A stretch of 64,000 nucleotides of DNA from Lachnospiraceae bacterium (GCA_900764695.1 CAAFOY010000030.1:62001-126000); one strand, 5' to 3'; counted from the first letter of the stretch, positions 47,838 through 56,502 are shown. The notes: generated by a model not told the origin, from the letters alone. Numbers and translations: made by a program.

Positions 47838-49223
47838 ATGAAGAAAAAGAACAAAAGGGTTGTCAGATATAAATCCCATATTAATTTAAATGCGGGCATA
47901 GTTATATTTGGACTTATTTCAATTTATCTGCTTATAAATATTGTTATTTATTTTACAACAGAACGAACTGCTTTTTATGAAGTTATTTCAGGCTCAAATG
48001 CACAGGAGGCCAATGTTTCATATAATGGAATAGCCATAAGGAACGAGATTGTACAGAGTGCCCAGGATTCCGGATATATAGATTATTATGTAAGAGAAGG
48101 TTCCAGAGTATCTTTAAATACTACTCTTTACAGCATAGATTCCACAGGAGAGCTTAATACTCTTTTAAGTGAGGCAAGCAAGAAGAATCCTAAATTAAGC
48201 AGTGATAATATAGATACACTTGCAGGATTAATTTCAGATTATTGTAATAATTACGATGAAATGAATTATTCTGAAATATACAATTTCAAAATAAGTTTAA
48301 AGGGAACAGTTGTTGACCTTATTAATATGAACTCTTTGGAAAATATTGCCAAGGAGGAGGGGAACACCTTTTCAATTAACAATTCAGCCTCAACAGGCAT
48401 TGTATTATATAGAATTGACAACTACGAAAATTTAAAACCAAAGAATTTAAAGGCAAGTTTATTTGACAAAAATTCTTATGTTGATGTTAAATTTTCTTCG
48501 GGAATAAAAACTGAAAAAGGTAATCCTATTTATAAAACAGTTAGTGATGAAGAATGGAGTATTGCTGTTCAGTTTACGAAGAAAGAAGCAAAGAAATATA
48601 AGAAAGTTAACGGTGTAAAAATAAAATTCTTAAAAGACGGTCTTACCACAACAGCCAATATTAAAGTTGTAAAAGGTCAGGACAGGAAATATTATGGAAT
48701 AATTACACTGTCAAAATATATGATCAGATATGTTACAGACAGATTTGTTAATATTCAGATTATTGATGATGTATCTAAAGGTTTAAAAATACCGAAAACC
48801 TCACTTGTTTCCAAGAGTTTGTATGTTATTCCTAAATCTTACGGTGCTGAAGGTGGAAATTCCGATAAGATTGGTTTTAACAGACAGGTTAAGGTAGAAG
48901 GAAAGATAACTAACGAGTTTTATTACCCTACAATTGCTTATTCTGATAAAGATAATTATTATGTTTCCACAGCACTTTTTGAAAACGGAGATGTATTAAC
49001 GGCAATTGATTCAAGCGAACAATATATTATTGGAAAAACACAGGATTTTGTAGGTGTATATAATATAAATAATGGTTATACCGTTTTTGTCAGAGTTAAT
49101 ATATTAGAAAGCACTGACGAATATTATATTGTTAAACAGGGAGACATATATGGATTGTCTCTTTATGACAGGATTGTTTTAGATGGTTCAACAGTTTCTG
49201 AAAATCAGATTATTTTTCAATAA
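47838..49223 (+). CDS. HlyD-like membrane-anchored adaptor protein
   Basis: This 461-residue protein has a basic cytoplasmic N-terminus, one membrane helix (about 19-41) and an extracellular part. A lipoyl-like half-motif (IRNEIVQSAQDSGYIDYYVREG near 75-95) is typical of HlyD/membrane-fusion adaptors. No exporter or outer-membrane gene is nearby, and the organism is Gram-positive by context, so it may do something else in the envelope. TAAGGAGC precedes the ATG. The gene is followed 15 bases later by yggS and then sepF, a cell division context. Confidence 0.7.
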   Translation: MKKKNKRVVRYKSHINLNAGIVIFGLISIYLLINIVIYFTTERTAFYEVISGSNAQEANVSYNGIAIRNEIVQSAQDSGYIDYYVREGSRVSLNTTLYSIDSTGELNTLLSEASKKNPKLSSDNIDTLAGLISDYCNNYDEMNYSEIYNFKISLKGTVVDLINMNSLENIAKEEGNTFSINNSASTGIVLYRIDNYENLKPKNLKASLFDKNSYVDVKFSSGIKTEKGNPIYKTVSDEEWSIAVQFTKKEAKKYKKVNGVKIKFLKDGLTTTANIKVVKGQDRKYYGIITLSKYMIRYVTDRFVNIQIIDDVSKGLKIPKTSLVSKSLYVIPKSYGAEGGNSDKIGFNRQVKVEGKITNEFYYPTIAYSDKDNYYVSTALFENGDVLTAIDSSEQYIIGKTQDFVGVYNINNGYTVFVRVNILESTDEYYIVKQGDIYGLSLYDRIVLDGSTVSENQIIFQ

Positions 49224-49238
49224 ATAGGAGGCATACTT

Positions 49239-49931
49239 ATGATAGTAGAAAACATAAAACAGGTTGAAGAAAACATAAAACAGGCATGTGAAAAGGTAGG
49301 AAGAAATCCTGAAGAAGTTACACTAATTGCAGTAAGCAAAACAAAACCTTACACTGCAATTGAAGAAGCTTTACCTTCAGGCATTTTGGACTATGGTGAA
49401 AATAAAGTACAGGAACTTTGTGATAAGTTCGATATTTTACCTAAAAATATCAGATGGCATATGATTGGACATCTTCAGAGAAATAAGGTTAAATATCTTG
49501 TTGGAAAAGTTCAATTAATTCATTCGGTTGATTCTTTAAGATTGGCAGAACAGATTGAAAAAGAGTTTGCAAAAGCTGATGAAATTGCTAATGTTTTAAT
49601 TGAAGTAAATATGGCACAGGAAGAAAGCAAATTTGGAATTACTTCACAGGAAACAGAAGAATTAATCCGTGAAATTGCAAAATTACCACACGTAAGAATA
49701 CAGGGATTAATGACTATTGCACCATTTACTGACAATCCTGAAACAAACAGGGTATATTTTAAAAATATGAAGAAATTATCGGTTGACATAAACAATAAAA
49801 ACATTGATAATGTTAGTATGAATGTTCTTTCAATGGGAATGACCGGAGACTATCAGGTAGCTGTAGAAGAGGGGGCTACAATGGTAAGAGTCGGTACAGG
49901 AATATTTGGTGAAAGAAATTATAATATATAG
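49239..49931 (+). CDS. yggS: PLP homeostasis protein YggS (YlmE/PLPBP)
   Basis: This 230-residue PLP-binding protein controls vitamin B6 and amino acid balance. It has the PLP lysine in AVSKTKP (K34), the conserved WHMIGHLQRNKVKYL, and SMGMTGDYQVAVEEGATMVRVGTGIFG phosphate loop. In Firmicutes this gene (ylmE) lies before sepF, as here. TAGGAGG precedes the ATG. Confidence 0.95.
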   Translation: MIVENIKQVEENIKQACEKVGRNPEEVTLIAVSKTKPYTAIEEALPSGILDYGENKVQELCDKFDILPKNIRWHMIGHLQRNKVKYLVGKVQLIHSVDSLRLAEQIEKEFAKADEIANVLIEVNMAQEESKFGITSQETEELIREIAKLPHVRIQGLMTIAPFTDNPETNRVYFKNMKKLSVDINNKNIDNVSMNVLSMGMTGDYQVAVEEGATMVRVGTGIFGERNYNI

Positions 49932-49947
49932 TATTTAGGAGAATAAC

Positions 49948-50583
49948 ATGTCAAAATTTACAGATAGAATAAAGAATGTTTTCACAGTTGATTATGATGA
50001 TTACGATGAGGATTATTATGACGATTATGAAGACGACGATATGGATTTAGAGCCTGAAAAGCCTGAGAAAAAGGAACGTGTAACAAAGAGCAGATCTGAA
50101 CGTTTTTCAGCAAGAAGGGCTGCTACAAGAAGTGATGACGACATTATAGATGACTATGATGAAGTTACTGCTGAGCATGAGGAAGAACCGGCTCCACGTG
50201 TAAAAACACGTGCCACAGCCAGAGCTGTCAAGAATTCAAGAAGTTCAAGAAGTCACAAGGTTGTTCCAATGAAAAGCAGTAGTGAGATGGAAGTTTGTGT
50301 GATTAAGCCTTCATATTATGAGAATACAAGAGACATTATTGATACTCTTTTAGAAGGAAAGTCTGTTGTATTAAATTTAGAAGGAATGAAGTTAGACCTT
50401 GCACAGCGTATTGTTGATTCAGTTTCAGGCGGATGTTATGCAATTCAGGGAAATCTTCAGAAGATAAGCGGATATATTTATCTTGTAACACCTCATTCTG
50501 TAGACATAACAGGTGATTTTCAGGATTTAGTTCATGATTCATCAGATTATTCATCTACAGCATATTCAAGAAGAAATTATTAA
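49948..50583 (+). CDS. sepF: Cell division protein SepF
   Basis: SepF bundles FtsZ and anchors it to the membrane. The 211-residue protein has an N-terminal MSKFTDRIKNVF amphipathic helix, then a long linker (about 15-105) with an acidic DYDEDYYDDYEDDDMD stretch and a basic Arg/Lys/Ser region, then the C-terminal SepF domain (VCVIKPSYYENTRDIIDTLL, SVVLNLEGMKLDLAQRIVD, GCYAIQGNLQKISGYIYLVTP). It is longer than the Bacillus protein because of the linker. Confidence 0.95.
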   Translation: MSKFTDRIKNVFTVDYDDYDEDYYDDYEDDDMDLEPEKPEKKERVTKSRSERFSARRAATRSDDDIIDDYDEVTAEHEEEPAPRVKTRATARAVKNSRSSRSHKVVPMKSSSEMEVCVIKPSYYENTRDIIDTLLEGKSVVLNLEGMKLDLAQRIVDSVSGGCYAIQGNLQKISGYIYLVTPHSVDITGDFQDLVHDSSDYSSTAYSRRNY

Positions 50584-50601
50584 AGCTAGGGTGGATTTAA
50601 T

Positions 50602-51357
50602 ATGGATAAGGAAGAAAGTTTTTTAAAAAACAGATTTTCAGACTTGGCTAATTCATCTTATAACCGCAATATATATACATATACGGACTTTTTGAATTTA
50701 AATGAAATTAGTATATTAAATTCTTATAAGAATCAGTTACCTCCTGTTAATGTAGAATTAGCAGGAGGTAATGATTATGCAGAAAGAAAAATTGCAGTAT
50801 TTTCACCTGAGGATATTTATTATACTCAGGATTTACCAATAAAGCTTATAGAAATTGCACCAATTAATTCCCATTATGCTGATAAACTCTCACATAGGGA
50901 TGTATTAGGTGCTATTTTAAATTTAGGCATTGTTCGAAATAAAATAGGTGATATTTTCTTAAAAGATAATCAGGCATATGTTTATTGCATGGATGATATA
51001 AGTGGCTACATTGCTGAAAATTTAAAGAAAATCAAACATACAATTGTTAAGTGTATAGTTAAGGATATGGAAGCTGTTAATATTACACCTGAATTTAAAA
51101 TTATTAAAGGCACTATTTCAAATATTAGGCTTGACAGCCTTATTGCAACAGCTTTTGGAACATCCAGAAGCAGCATTATATCTTTTATAGAGTCAGGAAA
51201 GGTCTTTGTCAATGGTAAGATGGTTACATCTAACGGACACCAGCCAAAACCTAATGATATTATTTCCGTTAGGGGAAAAGGCAGATTTATTTTTGAAGGT
51301 CAACTTGGAGTGACAAAGAAAGGCAGAAATTTAATTTCCATTAAGTTGTACATTTAG
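50602..51357 (+). CDS. ylmH: YlmH-type S4 RNA-binding protein
   Basis: This 251-residue protein resembles YlmH from the Firmicute division cluster; YlmH has been connected with rescue of stalled ribosomal complexes. Visible features are HRDVLGAILNLGIVRNKIGD in the middle and a C-terminal S4 domain with LDSLIATAFGTSRSSIISFI and GKVFVNGKMV. ylmG and divIVA, usually on either side, are missing here; aroB follows. Confidence 0.9.
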   Translation: MDKEESFLKNRFSDLANSSYNRNIYTYTDFLNLNEISILNSYKNQLPPVNVELAGGNDYAERKIAVFSPEDIYYTQDLPIKLIEIAPINSHYADKLSHRDVLGAILNLGIVRNKIGDIFLKDNQAYVYCMDDISGYIAENLKKIKHTIVKCIVKDMEAVNITPEFKIIKGTISNIRLDSLIATAFGTSRSSIISFIESGKVFVNGKMVTSNGHQPKPNDIISVRGKGRFIFEGQLGVTKKGRNLISIKLYI

Positions 51358-51405
51358 AAACGATATAAAGAATTAATTTTAAAAATAATATATTAAAATA
51401 TATAA

Positions 51406-51438
51406 AAGGAGGTACATCCGATATTCAGATTGTCGGAT
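51406..51438 (+). promoter_or_regulatory. Distant ribosome binding site of aroB with an intervening hairpin
   Basis: A consensus AAGGAGGT at 51406-51413 is 35 bases from the aroB ATG at 51449, too far for normal initiation. In between, ATCCGA at 51416-51421 pairs with TCGGAT at 51433-51438 (6 bp, 11-base loop). Folding would bring the two closer to about 12-13 bases. No ribosome binding site lies near the ATG itself. An ATT in frame is closer but would be an unusual start. Confidence 0.5.
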
Positions 51439-51448
51439 TATCAAAAAA

Positions 51449-52561
51449 ATGATTAAGGCATTAGAGAATTTATCAGACAGAATAACAGTAAATTATGAGG
51501 GAGAACCTTGTTATGATATAGTTTTTTCAAAAGATTTTTCAGAAATTGGTAACGAATTAAAGAAATTTAATATTAAAAATAAGAAATTATGTATTGTAAC
51601 AGAGTCAAATGTGGGTCCTTTATATGCAGAAAAGTTAAAGAATGCACTTGAGACTTTGTGTAAAAAGATTATAATTCACGAATTTAAAGCCGGTGAAGAA
51701 AATAAAAACGTAGGAACAGTTGAAAATATTTATGAAACGTTAATTGCAAATAAGTTTGACAGAAACGATATGCTTTTAGCTTTAGGAGGAGGGGTTACTG
51801 GTGATATAACAGGCTTTGCTGCAGCTACATATTTAAGAGGCATTGATTTTGTTCAGATTCCAACTACTTTATTATCTCAGGTTGATTCAAGTATTGGTGG
51901 AAAAACAGGTGTTGATTTTAAGGCTTACAAGAATATGGTTGGAGCTTTCTATATGCCAAAACTTGTATATATGAATCTTTCAACTCTTAATTCATTGCCT
52001 GAAAGAGAATATCTTGAAGGTATGGGAGAAATAATAAAACACGGTTTAATAAGAGATAAGGAATATTTCTATTGGCTTAAGGAAAATAAAGACAAAATTA
52101 TTTCAAGAGATTACGAAACAGTTAAGAAAATGATTTTTGTAAGTTGTAACATTAAGCGTGTAGTTGTTGAAAATGATCCTAAAGAAAAAGGTGAAAGAGC
52201 TGTTCTTAATTTCGGTCACACAATTGGCCATGCAGTTGAAAAGGCAAAGAATTTTAGCCTTTTACACGGTGAATGTGTTGCCATTGGTATGGCTGCCGCA
52301 ACATATATTTCTTTAAAGAAGGGAAATATTGCAGAGAAAGAATATAATGAAATTAATAATGTTATTTCTGACTTTAAATTACCTGTATATACAACAGGAA
52401 TATTAGCTTCTGACGTGGTTAAAGCTACTAAAAATGACAAAAAAATGGACTCAGGTGTAATTAAGTTTATCACCCTTGAGGAAAATGGTCATGCAATAAT
52501 TGACAGAACTATTAGTGAAGAATTACTTTTGGAAGCAACAGAAACAGTAATAAGAGGTTAA
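51449..52561 (+). CDS. aroB: 3-dehydroquinate synthase
   Basis: The enzyme makes 3-dehydroquinate from DAHP, the second shikimate step, with NAD and a metal ion. The 370-residue protein has LGGGVTGDITGFAAATYLRG, PTTLLSQVDSSIGGKTGVD, NMVGAFYMPKLV and FGHTIGHAVE with HGECVAIGM, which include the metal-binding His. No other shikimate gene is in the window. lspA follows 7 bases later. See the separate note on its start. Confidence 0.96.
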   Translation: MIKALENLSDRITVNYEGEPCYDIVFSKDFSEIGNELKKFNIKNKKLCIVTESNVGPLYAEKLKNALETLCKKIIIHEFKAGEENKNVGTVENIYETLIANKFDRNDMLLALGGGVTGDITGFAAATYLRGIDFVQIPTTLLSQVDSSIGGKTGVDFKAYKNMVGAFYMPKLVYMNLSTLNSLPEREYLEGMGEIIKHGLIRDKEYFYWLKENKDKIISRDYETVKKMIFVSCNIKRVVVENDPKEKGERAVLNFGHTIGHAVEKAKNFSLLHGECVAIGMAAATYISLKKGNIAEKEYNEINNVISDFKLPVYTTGILASDVVKATKNDKKMDSGVIKFITLEENGHAIIDRTISEELLLEATETVIRG

Positions 52562-52568
52562 ATTAACT

Positions 52569-53108
52569 ATGAAAAAAAAGACTTTATTATATCTAAAGAT
52601 GATTGCTTTTGTGGTTATTTTGGTTATATTAGACCAGATAAGCAAGTTTGTGGCAACAGCTAATTTAATGGGAAAATCAAAATATATTGTTATAAAAGGT
52701 TTACTGTCCTTTAATTATCTCGAAGGTGGTAACAAAGGAGCTGCCTGGGGAATTTTTTCGGGCAAAATTCTTATGTTTGTAATTATAACAATAATTGCAA
52801 TTGTAATTATAAGTATATTTATGCGAAACATTACAGGAATAATGTGCAATGAAGGCAAGAGTGCTACATTAATGGTTCTCCAGTATACATTTGGAATGTT
52901 AATGGCAGGAGCAGTAGGAAACTTAATTGATAGAGTGGTTAACGGTTCTGTAGTTGACTTTATTTGTTTTGAGTTTATTGATTTCCCAATTTTTAATGTG
53001 GCAGACTGCTATGTTACAGTTTCATGCATTTTAATCGTAGTTATGTGTCTGTTAAAATTAAAAGAAGAAGATTTTAATAAGATTTTCACAATAAAAAAGA
53101 ATTATTAA
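52569..53108 (+). CDS. lspA: Lipoprotein signal peptidase (signal peptidase II)
   Basis: LspA cleaves prolipoproteins in the membrane. The 179-residue protein has four hydrophobic helices and the two catalytic aspartates, D130 in GSVVDFI and D146 in FNVADCYVTV, plus NLIDR before the first. It is slightly longer than usual because of a 20-25 residue insert around 85-100. An RluD-type synthase follows, the classical Firmicute partner. Confidence 0.94.
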   Translation: MKKKTLLYLKMIAFVVILVILDQISKFVATANLMGKSKYIVIKGLLSFNYLEGGNKGAAWGIFSGKILMFVIITIIAIVIISIFMRNITGIMCNEGKSATLMVLQYTFGMLMAGAVGNLIDRVVNGSVVDFICFEFIDFPIFNVADCYVTVSCILIVVMCLLKLKEEDFNKIFTIKKNY

Positions 53109-53176
53109 AATTAATACAAAAAAAATGTTTAATATTTTGAAATTCAAACTATTAAATTAATAAGGAAAATACATTT

Positions 53177-54082
53177 ATGAATAATTTGTTTATAGTAGAC
53201 GAAGAGCTTTTTGATATAAGAATTGACAGGTATTTAAGTGAATTATTACCGGATGTATCAAGAAGTTTTATTCAGAAATTATTAAAGGATAATGAAATAT
53301 TATTAAATGATAAGCCGGTAAAGGCTAATTATAAGGTTCAGCCAAGCGATAAAATTAATATTAATATACCTAAACCGGTTGAGGCTAATATTATTGCGGA
53401 AAATATACCATTGGACATTATTTATGAAGATGATGATTTCCTAATTGTAAATAAACCTAAGGATATGGTTGTTCATCCGGCTCCAGGACATTATACAGGA
53501 ACATTGGTTAACGGATTAATGTATCATTGCAAGAATCATTTATCTAATATTAACGGTGTTTTAAGACCGGGAATTGTTCATCGAATTGATAAAGATACCA
53601 CAGGAGCTTTAATAATATGTAAAAACGATTACAGCCACAATTTTATCGCCGAACAGCTTAAAGTACATTCAATAACAAGAAAATACGTTGGGATTGTTCA
53701 GGGTGTTGTAAAGGATGAATCAGGTACAATTAATGCACCAATAGGCAGACATCCGGTTAACCGTAAAGAAATGGCAATTAATCATAAAAACGGTAAAGAG
53801 GCAGTTACACATTATAAGGTGCTTAAACGTTTCGATAAATATACATTTATGGAGTTTCAATTAGAAACAGGTCGAACTCATCAGATTAGAGTTCATATGG
53901 CAAGCATACATCATCCGTTGCTTGGAGACACGGTTTATAATCATAACAAATGTCCGTTTAAACTTGAAGGACAATGCCTACATGCCAAAACAATAGGTTT
54001 TATACATCCAACAACTAAGGAATATGTAGAGTTTGAAGCACCAATTCCTGAATATATGGAACATTTATTGAAGATTCTTTAA
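53177..54082 (+). CDS. RluD/RluC-family pseudouridine synthase
   Basis: This 301-residue enzyme converts uridine in 23S rRNA to pseudouridine. It has an N-terminal S4 domain (about 15-75) and a catalytic domain with HRIDKDTTGALII (catalytic D138) and GRTHQIRVHMASI. The exact target positions cannot be told from sequence reading. The lspA-rluD order is conserved. AAGGAAA serves as ribosome binding site. Confidence 0.93.
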   Translation: MNNLFIVDEELFDIRIDRYLSELLPDVSRSFIQKLLKDNEILLNDKPVKANYKVQPSDKININIPKPVEANIIAENIPLDIIYEDDDFLIVNKPKDMVVHPAPGHYTGTLVNGLMYHCKNHLSNINGVLRPGIVHRIDKDTTGALIICKNDYSHNFIAEQLKVHSITRKYVGIVQGVVKDESGTINAPIGRHPVNRKEMAINHKNGKEAVTHYKVLKRFDKYTFMEFQLETGRTHQIRVHMASIHHPLLGDTVYNHNKCPFKLEGQCLHAKTIGFIHPTTKEYVEFEAPIPEYMEHLLKIL

Positions 54083-54172
54083 ATAGTTATTCGTTAAACT
54101 TGTCTTTTGCGAATAGTTAGATATTACAAAATCTACTATTACTTTGAAAAAATTAATAAGGAGGTGCCAATT

Positions 54173-54877
54173 ATGAAGGCACAACGTTTATTTAGTTACG
54201 TTAGACGTGCTACAGATGACTACAATATGATAAATGACGGAGACAAAATTGCTGTTGGTATTTCCGGAGGAAAAGACAGTTTAACTCTATTATATGCATT
54301 AAACGGTTTAAAGAGATTTTATCCTAAAAAGTTTGATGTTGTAGCAATTACAGTTGACTTGGACTTTGGCATTCAGGACTTTTCAAAAATAGAAAAATAT
54401 TGCAATGACATGGACATTGAATATTATGTTGTAAAAACTGAAATTGCTAATGTTGTTTTTAATGAAAGACAGGAATCTAATCCTTGCTCTCTTTGTGCGA
54501 AAATGCGAAAAGGTGCATTAAATGATTTTGCCAAAAGTATTGGCTGCAACAAGATTGCATATGCTCACCATAAGGATGATATGATTGAAACAATGTTTCT
54601 TTCTCTTATTTATGAGGGAAGGTTCCACTGCTTCTCTCCTGTTACATATCTTGATAAAATGGAATTAACAGTTATCAGACCTTTAATGTATGTTCCGGAA
54701 GCTGACGTTATCGGTTTTACTAACAAATACGAGCTGCCTGTGGCTAAGAGCAAATGTCCTGTAGACGGCCACACTAAAAGGGAATATGTTAAAAATATTG
54801 TTAAACAACTTAATAAAGAAAATCCCGGCTGTAAAGAAAGATTCTTTAGAGCTGTTTTAAATAAGGGCTTTGATTAA
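54173..54877 (+). CDS. TtcA-family tRNA 2-thiolation ATPase
   Basis: This 234-residue PP-loop protein resembles TtcA, which makes 2-thiocytidine in tRNA with an iron-sulfur cluster. It has the P-loop SGGKDS at 31-36, paired cysteines C105-x2-C108 (NPCSLCAKMRKGAL) and a third at C195 in KSKCPVDGH, as required for a [4Fe-4S] cluster. AAGGAGG at 54158-54165 fixes the ATG at 54173; an ATG 22 codons upstream has no such site. Whether it modifies C32 is not shown. Confidence 0.88.
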   Translation: MKAQRLFSYVRRATDDYNMINDGDKIAVGISGGKDSLTLLYALNGLKRFYPKKFDVVAITVDLDFGIQDFSKIEKYCNDMDIEYYVVKTEIANVVFNERQESNPCSLCAKMRKGALNDFAKSIGCNKIAYAHHKDDMIETMFLSLIYEGRFHCFSPVTYLDKMELTVIRPLMYVPEADVIGFTNKYELPVAKSKCPVDGHTKREYVKNIVKQLNKENPGCKERFFRAVLNKGFD

Positions 54878-54985
54878 AGTTAGAAACCAGCCATATTTAT
54901 TATAAATAATAAATATACAAGAAAAATTATAGATGCTAAAATTATAAAGACATTATTAAAAAAATTAAAAGGAGGGATTTAAGTT

Positions 54986-56041
54986 ATGGCAGGAAATAGA
55001 AATTATCATGACCAGGTAATAGTTGACAATCAAATAAAGCTTAGAGAACTTCAAAAACAGCTACCAAAGTTCTGCGCAGAGTTTTTCCGTGGTGTTGAGC
55101 CTACTACTTCATCCAGAACAAGAATAGCTTATTGTTATGATCTTATAGTATTTTTTAATTATATAAAATCTTCTAATCCTGAAATGACTAATGTTCCTGT
55201 TGTGGATTATCCTATAGAATTACTTGATAAAATTACAGCAACTGACATTGAAGAATATCTCGAATATTTAAGATACTATGTTACGGAAGATGGCAAAGAA
55301 CATACTAATGGTGAACGTGGAATTATGCGAAAGCTTGCCTGTCTAAGAACATTGTATAGATATTTCTACAAGAAAGAAAGTATTAAGACTAATCCTGCTT
55401 CTATTGTGGATATGCCTAAAATACACGAAAAAGAAATTGTAAGATTGGATGCAGATGAGGTAAGCGTTCTTCTTGATCAGGTGGAATTAGGCGATAAATT
55501 AACTAAGTCCCAGCAGAAATTCCATGACAAAACAAAAACAAGGGATATGGCGATTTTAACCCTTCTACTGGGTACCGGAATGCGTGTTTCTGAATGTGTT
55601 GGCATAGATATTAATGATATTGACTTTAAAAACAGTGGCATAAAGATTAGACGAAAAGGTGGTAATGAAACTGTAATCTATTTCGGAGAGGAAGTTGAAA
55701 ATGCTTTACTTGATTATTTGGAAGAGAGAAAATTAATAGTTCCACAGGATGGACATGAAAATGCACTATTTCTATCTCTTCAGAAAAGACGTATCGGTGT
55801 ACGTGCCGTGGAAAATCTTGTAAAGAAATATTCATCTCTTGTTACAAACTTAAAAAAAATCACCCCTCATAAACTTCGTAGTACATACGGTACTGCTCTT
55901 TACAAGGAAACAGGCGATATATACCTTGTAGCCGACATTTTGGGACACAAAGATGTAAATACTACTAAAAAGCATTATGCTGCCATTGAAGATGAACGAA
56001 GACGTAAGGCACGTAATGCTGTAAAGCTAAGGAAAGATTAA
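54986..56041 (+). CDS. Xer-type tyrosine recombinase (single-recombinase, XerS-like)
   Basis: This 351-residue tyrosine recombinase has an N-terminal SAM-like DNA-binding domain (about 25-135) and a catalytic domain with all active residues: R200 (GTGMRVSE), K224 (RRKGG), H295 and R298 (TPHKLRS), H321 (LGHKD) and the nucleophile Y331 (KHYAAI). The longer length and the KYSSLVTNLKKITPHKLR pattern look closer to streptococcal XerS, which acts alone on a neighbouring site, than to XerC/XerD of about 300 residues. No phage genes are nearby. AAGGAGGG precedes the ATG. A dif-like sequence starts 25 bp after the stop. Confidence 0.88.
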   Translation: MAGNRNYHDQVIVDNQIKLRELQKQLPKFCAEFFRGVEPTTSSRTRIAYCYDLIVFFNYIKSSNPEMTNVPVVDYPIELLDKITATDIEEYLEYLRYYVTEDGKEHTNGERGIMRKLACLRTLYRYFYKKESIKTNPASIVDMPKIHEKEIVRLDADEVSVLLDQVELGDKLTKSQQKFHDKTKTRDMAILTLLLGTGMRVSECVGIDINDIDFKNSGIKIRRKGGNETVIYFGEEVENALLDYLEERKLIVPQDGHENALFLSLQKRRIGVRAVENLVKKYSSLVTNLKKITPHKLRSTYGTALYKETGDIYLVADILGHKDVNTTKKHYAAIEDERRRKARNAVKLRKD

Positions 56042-56065
56042 GACTGCTTAACGGTGTTTTCAAAA

Positions 56066-56093
56066 GCTTATACAATAGAATATTATGTAAAAA
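56066..56093 (+). other. Candidate dif-like recombination site
   Basis: The 28 bases begin GCTTATACAAT, have an AGAATA centre and end TTATGTAAAAA. Compared with the Bacillus subtilis dif site as I remember it, 12 bases in a row (ATATTATGTAAA) match at the centre and XerD arm, and CTT matches in the left arm at the same register, 16 of 28 overall. It is directly downstream of the Xer gene. AT-rich DNA makes chance matches easy, so this is tentative. Confidence 0.35.
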
Positions 56094-56131
56094 AGAATGG
56101 ATTCTCTAAACAAAGTCCATTCTTTTCTTTT
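56091..56131. terminator. Bidirectional terminator between the xer gene and the yneA-like gene
   Basis: AAAAGAATGGA at 56091-56101 pairs with TCCATTCTTTT at 56116-56126 around 14 bases. Plus-strand T-rich tract follows, and on the minus strand a T-run follows as well (plus-strand AAAAAA upstream), so it can serve both converging genes. Confidence 0.82.
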
Positions 56132-56135
56132 AATA

Positions 56136-56152
56136 GAACACAGTGTTCGATT
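56136..56152. repeat. 17-bp repeat, left copy (contains palindrome GAACAC-A-GTGTTC)
   Basis: GAACACAGTGTTCGATT is identical to the sequence at 57531-57547 and in the same orientation. The palindrome centres on one A. It lies between the terminator and the 3' end of the yneA-like gene. It resembles an SOS box but has 5 bases between GAAC and GTTC where the usual box has 4. Confidence 0.75.
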
Positions 56153-56169
56153 CTGGTATTCTTTATATA

Positions 56170-56502
56170 TTATTTCTTCTTGTAAGAATAATATGCAATA
56201 ATAAGTTTCTTTCCTGATGTTATTTTGTCGTCTGAAAGCTTGTTGTTCTTCATTACTTCATCTATATAATCTGATGTGCTTACATTAGAATCCTTAATAT
56301 GCTCCTGAGCAATAGCTGTTAATGTATCACCGGGCTGAACCTGGTAGCTTGTGTAATATTTATACTTAGCATATTCCTTGCCATTCATTGCGTCCACTTT
56401 AGTAAGCTTAATGGATGAGAATACTGCAACTGCTAATAAAAATGTGATAATTGCTCCGTAGACTAATTTCTTCTCTGACTTAGTATTTCCTGACTTCTTC
56501 AT
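56170..56502 (-). CDS. yneA: YneA-like SOS cell-division inhibitor (LysM protein)
   Basis: This 110-residue protein has a membrane helix or signal anchor (about 14-33, with YGAIITFLLAVAVFSS) and an extracellular LysM domain (about 50-104, with YQVQPGDTLTAIAQ). The arrangement, divergent from lexA, matches Bacillus yneA, which stops division during the SOS response. GGAGGT on the minus strand fits the ATG at 56502. Three LexA boxes cover its promoter. Assignment rests on context and domain layout; sequence similarity between YneA proteins is low. Confidence 0.75.
   Translation of the reverse strand: MKKSGNTKSEKKLVYGAIITFLLAVAVFSSIKLTKVDAMNGKEYAKYKYYTSYQVQPGDTLTAIAQEHIKDSNVSTSDYIDEVMKNNKLSDDKITSGKKLIIAYYSYKKK

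Noticed and set aside
54878..54985. AT-rich sequence before the xer gene with a CAAGAAAAATTATAG stretch, considered as a XerS-type site
   Set aside because: It recalls the streptococcal site loosely, but I cannot verify that sequence from memory and no paired half-sites are clear. The downstream candidate is better.
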